Source of the DNA: Terriglobales bacterium
GTDB lineage: Bacteria; Acidobacteriota; Terriglobia; Terriglobales; Acidobacteriaceae
DNA length: 50,399 nucleotides
Assembly: GCA_016201265.1 (NCBI GenBank)
Contig: JACQDD010000013.1
Span: 1 to 50,399 of the forward strand
Direction: 5' to 3'
The first letter of the stretch is position 1. Every line of letters begins with the position of its first letter. The notes under the pieces were generated by a model, which ran no database searches, had not been told where the DNA came from, and saw only the letters and a list, made by a program, of their open reading frames with translations. Below, one piece after another: positions 36,712 to 46,296 of this stretch. Position numbers and translations under genes: made by a program.

Positions 36712-37368
36712 TTATTTCGCCGTCACCAAGGAATGGGTGATGGCGTGAACCGAAAGTGCGATGCGGTTCTGCACGCCGACTTTGCGCATCAGTTTAGCCA
36801 CATGGGCCTTGACCGTGCGCTCTTCGATGCCGAGCGCGGCGCCGATTTCTTTGTTGGAGCGGCCGGCGACCAGCATTTCGAGAACTTCTTTTTCGCGGTC
36901 GGTAAAGGTGACGCGGCCGGCCGGGAAGATACGGCCCGGGGAAGCAGTTACGCGTTCGATGAAAGTGGAGAGCACGCGGCGCGGAGCCCAGACGGAACCT
37001 TGGTTGACCACGCGTAAAGCCTGCACAAACTCAGTGGGCGAGGCGGCTTCGTCCACGTAGCCCTTGGCGCCGGAAGCGATGGCTTTCAGGATGCTTTCCT
37101 CATCCATGCCGGAGCCGGTCACGATGATGCGCAGGTCGGGGCGGACGGCTTTCAGGCTGGCCATGATGTCGAACAGATTTTGTCCGGAGCGATTGCCGAG
37201 CAGAACGAGATCGATGTTGGGAAGCTGGCCCAAGTCGGCGAGCGAGGCGGAGACCAATTCCAGATCGGGCTCCGAATCAAAGAGTGCGCGGAATCCCACG
37301 AACCGAAGTGGATCGCTTTCCACCACGGCGACACGGATGAGCGGCTTTCTCGCGACTGCAGCTTTCAT
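36712..37368 (-). CDS. NarL/LuxR-type response regulator
   Basis: Receiver-like IRVAVVESD...; HTH LTDREKEVLEMLVAGRSNKEIGAALGIEERTVKAHVAKLMRKVGVQNR pattern. Confidence 0.88.
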   Translation of the reverse strand: MKAAVARKPLIRVAVVESDPLRFVGFRALFDSEPDLELVSASLADLGQLPNIDLVLLGNRSGQNLFDIMASLKAVRPDLRIIVTGSGMDEESILKAIASGAKGYVDEAASPTEFVQALRVVNQGSVWAPRRVLSTFIERVTASPGRIFPAGRVTFTDREKEVLEMLVAGRSNKEIGAALGIEERTVKAHVAKLMRKVGVQNRIALSVHAITHSLVTAK

Positions 37369-37490
37369 AGGTTTCCCTGTTAGGATTGCATCCAACTAGA
37401 AGATTGCCTGAATTAGAACAGAATTGGAATGATTGGTGACCGAAGGGAAATTACGGGGGTAACGTCCGAGAAGAGGGTCTGGAGGAGGAA

Positions 37491-38012
37491 TTGGCGGTGA
37501 ACAAGAGGCGGATTCGGCGGCTTTGGGCGGGAATGCTGGTGGGGATGATGGCAGGAGTACTGGCGCGGGCACAAGCTCCGGAGCAGAGCGCGCCACCGGC
37601 GCCGACGCAGGATGCGGCGCAGAGCGCTCCGGGAACGGCGCCGACGCAGGCGCCGGTGGTATATCAGCCGAAGTTCCCGGGCGATCCGGCGCGTTCGGAA
37701 TCGGAGGCGCAGGCCCTGGGCTACATGCGGGTGGTGCTGCGGGCGCAGAAGGAATACAAGAAGCGGCATGACAAATATGCGGAAACTTTGCCCGCGCTGG
37801 CCGGGACCGGGTCGCTGACCAAGCGCATGGCGCGCTCGACCGAACGCGGGGATTACACGGCCGGATTTCGTTCGCAGAAGGACGGCTTCATTTTGACCAT
37901 GACTCCCAAGCAGATGGACAGCGAGCACCGGTCGTTCTATGCGGAAGAGGATGGAGTGATTCACGCGGACGATCAGAAGGCGGCGGATCTGAGTTCGCCT
38001 AAAATCAAGTAG
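37491..38012 (+). CDS. Hypothetical exported protein (173 aa)
   Basis: GGAGGAGGA upstream; signal-like N-terminus; stop codon lies in a palindromic repeat. Confidence 0.65.
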   Translation: MAVNKRRIRRLWAGMLVGMMAGVLARAQAPEQSAPPAPTQDAAQSAPGTAPTQAPVVYQPKFPGDPARSESEAQALGYMRVVLRAQKEYKKRHDKYAETLPALAGTGSLTKRMARSTERGDYTAGFRSQKDGFILTMTPKQMDSEHRSFYAEEDGVIHADDQKAADLSSPKIK

Positions 38013-38090
38013 TTCGTAGTTCGGAGTTCGCACTTGCGGTTGCAACTGGAGTTCACGAACTACGAACTACGAACTCCGAGCTACGAACTA
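38010..38090. repeat. Inverted repeat TAGTTCGTAGTTCGGAGTTCG / CGAACTCCGAGCTACGAACTA
   Basis: 21-nt arms with 1 mismatch; both convergent stop codons lie in the arms. Confidence 0.9.
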
Positions 38091-40469
38091 GGGTCCCACA
38101 GGCGGGCCGTCGTCGGGACCGGGGTGAGTGGGTTCCTGCTGCACGGGACGACTCTGACCGGCGCTGCGGCGGGGCGTGAAGGTACTGCCCTCGCCCGTGA
38201 TGCGCCGAAGTTCCTTGACGATGTCCTCCCGGTCGCGGGCGGCGTAGTCGTGGGCGAAGCGGGTGAGGGCTTCGGTCAGGATTTCGTGGTGGTGCACATT
38301 CTCCAGGCCCGGTTCGCGGGTGATATTCAGCCACAAGCGATGAAGCAGGAGGACGTCCTCGTTCTTCATGGTGGGGGTGTGCGGACCGATGCGGAAAGAG
38401 TCGACCTTGTTGTCGGGGCGAACGATTTGCAGGACGAACTGCTGTTTGGGTTCGGGCAGGGCCTCCCAGGCGCGGCCCAGGGCGAAGGCCTGCTCGGCGG
38501 GGGTCATCTTGCTGGAGAGACCGGCGACGACGGCCGAGGATTCTAGATTGTTGGCGGTCTGCACGATGGCGGCCCAAACATCTCCGGCGGGAACCACGAG
38601 CAGAGAAGCGTGTTTGCCGACACTCTCGGCCACGGAGACGGCGCGGGTGAACAGGGTCTGCTCGTAGTCGCTGAAGATCTGCTCCATGGCGAGATCGTAG
38701 GCGGCGGCGCCAAAGCGGCTGACGCGGGCCGACATCACCACCACATCCTGGTCACGCGTGTCGATTCGTTCCAGGGCCCAACGCAGGTGAGCCAGCGTGT
38801 TGTAGTCGCGCACCGGAACCAGCACATTGCCGGCGCGAATGTTGAGCGCTTTGCGCTCCACCGTGTCGCTCTGCAGGAGCTGGAAGTGGTCCTTCATCTG
38901 CTGCTCGGCGAGAGCGTACTTTTTCCGGTTCACGCGCTCGGAAACGGTGAAGATGACGAAGAAGACGACGGCGAAGGAAACTCCGGCGACGGTAGCAACC
39001 GACTTCGTGAACAGGTTGACCAGGGCAGTCGCGAGCAACACCATGAACACGGAAGCCAACCCGACCGGTATTTCGTGACCGCCAATGTTGATATTGGGCG
39101 GAACCTTCCAGCCCCGAACGCCCTTGTATTTGAAACGCAGAACCAGCATGGCAAGGCTGTTGAAGGTGAAGCTCCAGATCACACCGAAGGCATAGGCTTC
39201 GCCGAGGACATAGACATTGCCCCGGCTGGCCAGAATGGTGAGGATCTGGAGCAAGACGACCAGGTTGATGATGCGGGAGCTGGTACCGTACTTGCGATGC
39301 GGGAAGCGGAACCAGTCGGCCAGGACTCCGTCTTCGGAAACGCGGTTCAGAACCCCGTTGGAGCCGATGATGGCGGTGTTGACGGCGCCGGAAAGAATCA
39401 GGAAGCCAACGACGACGACAAATCCGCGAAAGAGCAGGCGAAGAATGGGAGGGCCCCACATGTACATGGCGAGGCCGGCGATGAGGTTGTCTTTATAAAC
39501 GGGTACCCGGACCGCGTCCGGGATGAGCATGACAAAGAGCAGCGCAGTCAGCCCGGTGAAGACGAAGCTATAGATGGCGATGATGATGGCGGCGCGCTTC
39601 AGGTTCTTGAGCTTGGGGTGGGCCAGTTCGCGGTTGACCTGAGCGAGGGATTCTTCCCCGCTCATGGCCAGAACCGAGTGGCCAAAGGCCATCAGGATCC
39701 CGAGCACGCCGAACATGCGGGCGAGACTCTGTTCGGGGAAGCTGTGACTAAGGAAGCCGAGCGATTCCTTGCTGAAATGGAGGTTCTCGGGCGTGGGCAG
39801 AGGAACGTGCTGGTATCCGGACTTGGCCAGGGTCAGTGCCGACCACGCCAGAAGGATCACCACCATGACGGTGGTGATCTGCATGACGCGGAGGGCTTTT
39901 TCGCTGGACTCGTGGATGCCCTTGATGTTCTCCCACCAGAAATAGACGGTGACCGCGAGAGCGAACGCCACCGCAGTCCAGTTGACGTTGACGTGGGGTG
40001 TGCCTTGGAAAATATTGTGAAGGGCGCGCGGGATCCAACCGTGCGCGTCGGCGGTGGCGAAGGTTTCGTTGATCAGTCCAGCGATGTACTGGCCGGCCGA
40101 CACGCCGGAAATTGGCCCCGTAAGGATGTAATCGAACATCAGGGCGGAGACGCTGATCTTGGCGAGAGTGCCGCCGAGGGCTTCTTTGACGACGCGGTAC
40201 ACGCCGCCGCGGACGAACATGGAGCAGCTTTCCACGTACACCGCGCGTACGGTGAACGAGAACAGCATGACGCCGACGATGAACCAGGGAGCCGACTTGC
40301 CGACGGCCTGCTCGGCAATGCCACAAGCGTAGAAGGCGGACGAGCCGAGGTCATTGAGCACGATGGCGGCGGCGCGCCAGTAGGAGATGAAGGTCAGCAT
40401 CACCGAGGTGGCGACGACGATTCGAACGCGGTTCGAACCGTTGGATGCGGGCTGGAGGGGTGATGACAT
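38088..40469 (-). CDS. APC-family permease with large C-terminal cytosolic region (793 aa)
   Basis: Polytopic N-terminal two-thirds (NRVRIVVATSVMLTFISYWRAAAIVLNDLGSSAFYACG); USP-like soluble C-terminus. Confidence 0.85.
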   Translation of the reverse strand: MSSPLQPASNGSNRVRIVVATSVMLTFISYWRAAAIVLNDLGSSAFYACGIAEQAVGKSAPWFIVGVMLFSFTVRAVYVESCSMFVRGGVYRVVKEALGGTLAKISVSALMFDYILTGPISGVSAGQYIAGLINETFATADAHGWIPRALHNIFQGTPHVNVNWTAVAFALAVTVYFWWENIKGIHESSEKALRVMQITTVMVVILLAWSALTLAKSGYQHVPLPTPENLHFSKESLGFLSHSFPEQSLARMFGVLGILMAFGHSVLAMSGEESLAQVNRELAHPKLKNLKRAAIIIAIYSFVFTGLTALLFVMLIPDAVRVPVYKDNLIAGLAMYMWGPPILRLLFRGFVVVVGFLILSGAVNTAIIGSNGVLNRVSEDGVLADWFRFPHRKYGTSSRIINLVVLLQILTILASRGNVYVLGEAYAFGVIWSFTFNSLAMLVLRFKYKGVRGWKVPPNINIGGHEIPVGLASVFMVLLATALVNLFTKSVATVAGVSFAVVFFVIFTVSERVNRKKYALAEQQMKDHFQLLQSDTVERKALNIRAGNVLVPVRDYNTLAHLRWALERIDTRDQDVVVMSARVSRFGAAAYDLAMEQIFSDYEQTLFTRAVSVAESVGKHASLLVVPAGDVWAAIVQTANNLESSAVVAGLSSKMTPAEQAFALGRAWEALPEPKQQFVLQIVRPDNKVDSFRIGPHTPTMKNEDVLLLHRLWLNITREPGLENVHHHEILTEALTRFAHDYAARDREDIVKELRRITGEGSTFTPRRSAGQSRPVQQEPTHPGPDDGPPVGP

Positions 40470-40490
40470 GCAGGAACGAGCGAGCGGTCC

Positions 40491-40631
40491 TTAGGAATGG
40501 ATCTCGTCTTCCTCCATGCCCAAGAGCGTTTTCAAGTCTTCGATCCCGCTCAGCATGAAGACCACACTCGATCCGATGGAGCCGACGATGAACATGCCTT
40601 CCAGGATACGCGCCAACAACCTACCCAACAT
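40491..40631 (-). CDS. Putative 46-aa single-TM protein upstream of the permease
   Basis: MLGRLLARILEGMFIVGSIGSSVVFMLSGIEDLKTLLGMEEDEIHS; below the ORF-track length cutoff; stop 21 nt before the permease ATG. Confidence 0.55.
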   Translation of the reverse strand: MLGRLLARILEGMFIVGSIGSSVVFMLSGIEDLKTLLGMEEDEIHS

Positions 40632-40727
40632 TGGCATAAGTACAACATGTTATCCGATACGGGAGAAGGAGAACAGAGTGGGGAGCGGAAATCGCGGGCG
40701 CGGAATCCAATTTGCTATGCTTGCGGC

Positions 40728-42308
40728 GTGAAGATCCACTCCAGCGCGTGGCGACTGATGCTGCTCTCGGCGGGACTGCAGGTTGTGATTTTTCCGCTGC
40801 CGGGGCTTTACTGGCTTTCGTGGATTGCGGTGGCGCCCTTGCTGATCGCGCTGTTGCGAGCCCGAGCTCCAGAAACCCTGCAGGTGGACGCGGCAGTGAG
40901 GTTAGCGCCGGCCAGCCCGTGGCAGGGTTTTGTGCTGGCTTACGCGTGCGGGATTATTTGGTACCTGGGGACGTGCTACTGGGTGTTCGACACCATGCAC
41001 CGGTATGGCGGGCTGGCGATTCCGGTGGCCCTGCTGGTCCTGATGGCGGCCAGCATGCACGAAGCGCTGTATCACGGGCTGTTCGGCTTGCTGCTGGCTA
41101 CGGCGGCCCGGGGCAAGGTTGGTCAGCGCCGGGCGCTGGTGTTGGCTCCGCTCTTTTGGGTGGTGGCAGAGCTGGCGCGGACGCGCATCTCGGCGTTTCC
41201 GTGGGAGCTGCTGGGTTACGCGCAGACGGGCAATCCTACGCTTACGCGGATTGCGACGCTGACCGGAGTGTACGGGCTGTCGCTTGAGATCATGCTGGTG
41301 AACAGCGTCTTCGCGGCGGCATTCCTGGTGGCGAAAGAGCGGCGGAGATGGCTGCTGGTGGCGGCTTTTGCGGCGGCGATCCTGCTGCAGGCCGGGCAGT
41401 GGCTGGCGCCGCCTGCGGCGCCAACCGACAAGACGGCGCTGCTGGTGCAGACCAATGTACCGGCGCAGGAAGGCTGGACCATCGAGTATTTTCAGGGGAC
41501 GCTGCGGGATCTGACGTGGATCAGCCTGCATCCTCCGGGTGGAAAAGATGGGCAGCAGTTCAATCTGATCGTGTGGCCGGAGTCACCGTCGCCGTTTTTT
41601 CTGAATGACGCCAGCTTCCGGGAAGTGGTGGCGGCGCTGGCGCAGCAGAGCCGGACGTGGCTGCTGGTCGGCAGTATCGGGGTGGAGAGCGCGTCGGCGT
41701 CGTCACGGCACACGAGCGAAGTGTTCAATTCTGCGGGGTTGATCAGTCCTGCGGGCGAGTTGACGGCGCGCTACGACAAGGTGCACCTGGTGCCGTTCGG
41801 CGAATATGTGCCTTTTAAGAGTGTGCTTCCGTTTATGGATATGCTGACCGACCAGGTGGGGAACTTTGCCCGTGGCGCCTCGCGCGAACCGGTGGACGCG
41901 GGCGGGCAACGGCTGGGGGTTTCCATCTGCTACGAGTCTATCTTTCCCGATGAGGCGCGTGAGCCTGTGCGGCGCGGGGCCGGCGTGCTGGTAAACATCA
42001 CCAACGACGGCTGGTACGGCGACAGTGGCGCCTGGAAGCAGCACCTGCAAATGACGCAGATGCGCGCCGTCGAAAACGGGCGCTGGCTGCTGGTGGGGAC
42101 CAATACGGGGATGACGGCGTCGGTGGACCCGTATGGGCGGATCGTGGCGGCAACCGGGCGGAAGATGCGGACCGCGTTGGCGGCGCCGTACGGTCTGCTT
42201 TCCGGCACCACGTTCTACACGCGGCACGGGGATTGGTTCGCCTATCTGTGTGCGATAATTTCTGTAGGCGCAATCATTGCGCGATTTTTGAGAACCAGTA
42301 GTCAGTAG
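40728..42308 (+). CDS. lnt: Apolipoprotein N-acyltransferase (GTG start)
   Basis: N-terminal TMs; nitrilase-like IVWPESPSPFF, YDKVHLVPFGEYVPF, GVSICYESIFPDEAR, NITNDGWYGDSGAWKQHLQM. Confidence 0.95.
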   Translation: MKIHSSAWRLMLLSAGLQVVIFPLPGLYWLSWIAVAPLLIALLRARAPETLQVDAAVRLAPASPWQGFVLAYACGIIWYLGTCYWVFDTMHRYGGLAIPVALLVLMAASMHEALYHGLFGLLLATAARGKVGQRRALVLAPLFWVVAELARTRISAFPWELLGYAQTGNPTLTRIATLTGVYGLSLEIMLVNSVFAAAFLVAKERRRWLLVAAFAAAILLQAGQWLAPPAAPTDKTALLVQTNVPAQEGWTIEYFQGTLRDLTWISLHPPGGKDGQQFNLIVWPESPSPFFLNDASFREVVAALAQQSRTWLLVGSIGVESASASSRHTSEVFNSAGLISPAGELTARYDKVHLVPFGEYVPFKSVLPFMDMLTDQVGNFARGASREPVDAGGQRLGVSICYESIFPDEAREPVRRGAGVLVNITNDGWYGDSGAWKQHLQMTQMRAVENGRWLLVGTNTGMTASVDPYGRIVAATGRKMRTALAAPYGLLSGTTFYTRHGDWFAYLCAIISVGAIIARFLRTSSQ

Positions 42309-42530
42309 CCAGTAGTCAGGAGTCAGTACCGATTCTGGTTACCGACTCGAACAGGTTTCAAAAATACTTGCAGGGACCGACTGAAGGGACCCTCAGGGGC
42401 TAAAGCCCACGTTTTTGGCGGCCGCGAGCGGCACGACTGAAGTCGTGCCCTCCCGAAAACCGATTTTTGAGACCAGTTCTCGTCTGTGCCGATTCTGACT
42501 ACCGGCTACTGACTACTGGCTACTAGGCAC
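42291..42530. repeat. Composite intergenic repeat: AGTAGTCAGTAGCC arms in inverted orientation around GGGGCTAAAGCCC and GGCACGAC-TGAA-GTCGTGCC hairpins
   Basis: Read directly on both strands. Confidence 0.75.
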
Positions 42531-42546
42531 GCACGAGCGCACTCAT

Positions 42547-43651
42547 ATGTTAGACGAACTCACACAGCAATACGCCTCTCTGAAGACCAAGGTCCACGAC
42601 CTCCGGGAGTATCTTTGACGCGGGCAAGCTGCGCCAGCAGTTAGCCGAGATCGAGAAGCAAGCGGCCGATCCGAATCTGTGGTCGAATCCGGCAAAATCT
42701 CAACTAGTGATGCGCGAGCGCAAGCGCCTGCAAGAAGTGGTGTCGCTGGAAAGCGATCTGGTGCGGCGGACCGAAGACATCGGTGCGTATTTCGACCTGG
42801 CGGGAGAGGGCGAGAACGTTGCGGCGGACTTGCAACGGGAACTGGATGCGCTGCGCGAGCTGGTGGACCGGGTCGAGACCGAGACCTTGCTTTCGGGAGA
42901 GAACGACGCGCGGAATGCGATTATGACGATCCATCCGGGAGCGGGCGGCACCGAGTCGCAGGACTGGGCCGAGATGCTGCTGCGAATGTATTTGCGGTGG
43001 GCGGAGCGGCAGCGGTTCCAGACGGAAATGTATGACTACCAGCCGGGCGAAGAGGCGGGGATCAAGTCGGCGACCTTTGCCGTGAACGGCGAGTATGCCT
43101 TTGGTTACCTGACGAGCGAGATCGGAGTACACCGGCTGGTAAGGATTTCGCCGTTCGATCAGGCGAAGCGGCGGCATACGTCATTTGCCAGCGTGTTCGT
43201 TTCGCCGGAAATTGACGACAGCATTGAGGTGGTGATCAAGCCGGAAGATCTGCGCGTGGATACTTACCGGTCGAGCGGCAAGGGCGGACAGCACGTGAAT
43301 ACGACCGATTCGGCGGTGCGGATTACGCATCTTCCCACCGGGCTGGTGGCCAGTTGCCAGAACGAACGCTCGCAGCACAAGAACAAGGAAAAGGCGATGA
43401 GCATGCTGCGCTCCAAGCTTTACGAGTTCGAGATGGAGAAGAAACGGGAGGTCACGAAGCAGATCGAGGACTCGAAGCTGGATATTGATTTCGGCTCGCA
43501 GATCCGGTCGTACGTGATGCAGCCCTACCGGCTGATCAAGGATCACCGCACAAAACTAGAAGTGGGCGACGTGGATCGCGTGGTGGACGGAGATTTGCGG
43601 CCCTTCATGCAGGCGTATCTGCGGATGCGCAGGGGAGAGAAGAAATCGTGA
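42547..43651 (+). CDS. prfB: Peptide chain release factor 2 with programmed +1 frameshift (join 42547..42615, 42617..43651)
   Basis: MLDELTQQYASLKTKVHDLREYL then TAT-CTT-TGA-C slip site with GGGAG upstream; GGQ in YRSSGKGGQHVNTTDSAVRITHLPTG. Confidence 0.97.
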
Positions 43652-44265
43652 GCACGCGCACGGCAGCGGTCCATCGTGGATTAAGCCTGGAATACTTCAC
43701 GGTGGCGTGGAACTTGCTGGAGGCGGTGGTAGCGCTGATCTCGGGCGCGGTGGCAAGCAGCATCGCGCTGGTTGGCTTTGGGCTGGACTCGCTGATCGAG
43801 GTGTCGTCCGGGAGCATTTTGCTTTGGCGGTTGCATTCGGATGACGATGAAGAACGGCGGGAAGCGGTGGAGCAGCGCGCGCTGAAGCTGGTTGGAATCA
43901 GCTTTCTGGTTCTGGCGGCTTATGTGGCTGGGGATTCGGCGCTGAGTCTGGTCAGGCGCGAAGCTCCGGAGCGAAGCCTGCCGGGAATTGTGCTGGCGGT
44001 TGTGTCGCTGATCGCCATGCCGCTGCTGGCACGGAGTAAGCGAAAAGTGGCGTCAGCATTGGGGAGTTCGGCGCTGCAGGCCGATTCGCGGCAGACGGAT
44101 ATCTGCGCCTACCTTTCGGCGATTTTGTTGGTCGGCCTGCTGCTGAACGCCGCTTTCGAGTGGTGGTGGGCGGACCCGGTGGCCGGGATGGTGATGGTGC
44201 CGCTCATCGCGTATGAGGGGACCCAGGCCCTGCGCGGAAAAACCTGCTGCGACGATTGCAGCTAG
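43648..44265 (+). CDS. Cation-diffusion-facilitator-like transporter (GTG start)
   Basis: SIALVGFGLDSLIEVSSG; ALQADSRQTDICAYLSAILLVGLLLNAAFEWWWADPVAGMVMVPLIAYEG. Confidence 0.85.
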   Translation: MSTRTAAVHRGLSLEYFTVAWNLLEAVVALISGAVASSIALVGFGLDSLIEVSSGSILLWRLHSDDDEERREAVEQRALKLVGISFLVLAAYVAGDSALSLVRREAPERSLPGIVLAVVSLIAMPLLARSKRKVASALGSSALQADSRQTDICAYLSAILLVGLLLNAAFEWWWADPVAGMVMVPLIAYEGTQALRGKTCCDDCS

Positions 44266-44277
44266 AAAGTTCATGGA

Positions 44278-44910
44278 ATGAAGAAAAGGACCTCGCTGAA
44301 ACCCCCGGCGCTCGGCACGCGGCTGCAGCGGGCGTTTCGCTACGCCGCGGAGAAGCACGCGGGCCAGACGCGAAAGCAGTCGGCGGTGCCTTATCTATCG
44401 CATCTGATGGCGGTGACGTCGCTGGTGCTCGAGGGCGGTGGCGATGAGGACATGGCCATCGCGGCGCTGCTGCACGATGTGGTGGAAGATTGCGGAGGCA
44501 TGCCGAGGTTGCGGGAAATTCGCCGGAGATTTGGGGCGCGCGTGGCGAAGATGGTCGAGGGCTGCACGGATTCGTTCAGCGATCCGAAACTGGAGTGGGC
44601 GGCGCGGAAAGACGAGTATCTGCAGAGACTGAAACAGGAAGACGGCGAGACGCGGCTGGTTTCGGCGTCCGACAAACTGCATAACGTTCGGACCGTGCTG
44701 GCCGACTACCGGCAGGATGGGGAATCAATCTGGAAACGGTTCAACGGCGGGCGGGAAGGCACGCTCTGGTACTATCGCGCGTTAAGCGACGAGTTTCAGC
44801 GGCGGAAAACGAACCGGATTACGCGGGAGCTCGCAATTGCGGTGGCGGAATTGGAAAAGGCGGCCGGCGTGAAGTCTGGCGGAGTTGCCGAAGATGAGGC
44901 AGGGAGATGA
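44278..44910 (+). CDS. HD-domain hydrolase (RelA/SpoT HD-like)
   Basis: AGQTRKQSAVPYLSHLMAVTSLVLEGGGDEDMAIAALLHDVVEDCGG; SASDKLHNVRTVLADYR. Confidence 0.88.
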   Translation: MKKRTSLKPPALGTRLQRAFRYAAEKHAGQTRKQSAVPYLSHLMAVTSLVLEGGGDEDMAIAALLHDVVEDCGGMPRLREIRRRFGARVAKMVEGCTDSFSDPKLEWAARKDEYLQRLKQEDGETRLVSASDKLHNVRTVLADYRQDGESIWKRFNGGREGTLWYYRALSDEFQRRKTNRITRELAIAVAELEKAAGVKSGGVAEDEAGR

Positions 44911-44913
44911 ACC

Positions 44914-46197
44914 ATGCCGCGGATGATTGACCTGATCCGCAAGTCGCAGATGTCTTCGAACCTGATGCACGCGGCGGCGCGCGGGGCGCTCATGGTGCAG
45001 CCGGGCGAGATGATGGAAATCCTGGTGCATCTGGCACTGCACAACAAGGTTTTTGGCGAGCTGGCGCGTATGACCCTGGCGGGTTGGGATGAGAAAGCTT
45101 CGCTGGGAGTGGCGGCCGATCCGGCAACCCATCGCGAGGTGCTGGGATACATGGTCTCGCCGAAAAATCTTCGGCCCGCCCTGCTTCCGGCGTTGTTGGA
45201 AAATCCTTCCGTCGGGGAAGAAGAACTGGCGGAGCTGGCGGCGACGGGGTCGCGCGAGGTGATTGAGGTCCTGGTGGTGAGCGCGCGAGTAAAGAACTCG
45301 CCGGCGCTCGCCGAGGCGCTGCGGTCCAACCCTCGGATGCGTGCGCACGAACTGATGGCAACCGCAGACCTAGCAGATCCGGTGGAAATCCCCGAGCCGG
45401 CCCCGGAAGCCGAGGTTGGGGGAGATGCGGAGGCGGCGGCAGGGCCGGTGGGTGAGGCGGCTCCGGAAGCTGTGGCCACACCAGAAGCGACTGAAGATCC
45501 GGAAACCGCGGACGAAGAAGTGCTGGCGCAAGCGATTGCACACTATCTCCAGGAGAACGCGGCGGAGCTGGCAGTGGAAGGCGACAAGCCCTTCCAGCCG
45601 GTTCGCATGATGCACGAAGGGACGGGAAGCGAAGGCGGTGCGGAGGTAGAGGCTGTGGCCGCGGCCGAAGCGGAGCCGACCGAGGCCAAGCCAGCTGCGG
45701 CGGCCACTGCCAAGCCGATCGCTGCGGCGGGCCATACGGCCAAGAGACCCGGGCCTCCGTCAGGAGACGAAAGGCGGGACAGCACGCTGCAGAAGATTGC
45801 CAAGCTCGACATCAAGGGACGAATCGCGCTGGCGATGCGGGGCACCAAGGAAGAACGCTCGTTGCTCATCCGCGACGGGACAAAGCTCGTCGCCCTGTCG
45901 GTACTCGATTCGCCGAAGGTCTCGGATGGGGAAGTGGAAAATTTCGCCCAGCAAAAAAATGTATTGGAGGCGGTGCTGCGGGCGATCCCGCTGAAGCGGC
46001 GCTTCGTCAAGAACTACGCCGTCGTACGAAACCTGGTGTACAACCCGCGCACGCCGCTGGATCTCTCGCTGGGCTTGATGAAAAACCTGCTGATTCACGA
46101 TTTGAAGAATCTGTCGGGGAACAAGGAAGTTGCCGATACGATACGCAAGCTGGCGCTGCGGATGTTTAGGCAGAAGACGGAGAAGAAGAAAGAATGA
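44914..46197 (+). CDS. Hypothetical protein (427 aa), helical N- and C-terminal parts separated by Ala/Glu/Pro-rich linker
   Basis: Starts 4 nt after the HD gene; no family recognised. Confidence 0.7.
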   Translation: MPRMIDLIRKSQMSSNLMHAAARGALMVQPGEMMEILVHLALHNKVFGELARMTLAGWDEKASLGVAADPATHREVLGYMVSPKNLRPALLPALLENPSVGEEELAELAATGSREVIEVLVVSARVKNSPALAEALRSNPRMRAHELMATADLADPVEIPEPAPEAEVGGDAEAAAGPVGEAAPEAVATPEATEDPETADEEVLAQAIAHYLQENAAELAVEGDKPFQPVRMMHEGTGSEGGAEVEAVAAAEAEPTEAKPAAAATAKPIAAAGHTAKRPGPPSGDERRDSTLQKIAKLDIKGRIALAMRGTKEERSLLIRDGTKLVALSVLDSPKVSDGEVENFAQQKNVLEAVLRAIPLKRRFVKNYAVVRNLVYNPRTPLDLSLGLMKNLLIHDLKNLSGNKEVADTIRKLALRMFRQKTEKKKE

Positions 46198-46237
46198 AAG
46201 GCAGTCGCTAGTTGCTGGTTGCTAGTCGCTAGTCTCA

Positions 46238-46281
46238 ATACCCAGTACCCAGTACCCAGTACCCAGTAGCCAGTACCCAGT
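46238..46281. repeat. TACCCAG tandem repeats
   Basis: ATACCCAGTACCCAGTACCCAGTACCCAGTAGCCAGTACCCAG. Confidence 0.9.
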
Positions 46282-46296
46282 GAGAGGCACACATCA

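Noticed and set aside
38610-40463. 617-aa + strand ORF antisense to the APC permease
   Set aside because: Composition shadow of the opposite strand; no recognisable motifs, while the minus strand is a coherent transporter.
42547-42707. prfB as a frameshifted pseudogene
   Set aside because: The CTT-TGA-C context is the known programmed RF2 frameshift, not damage.
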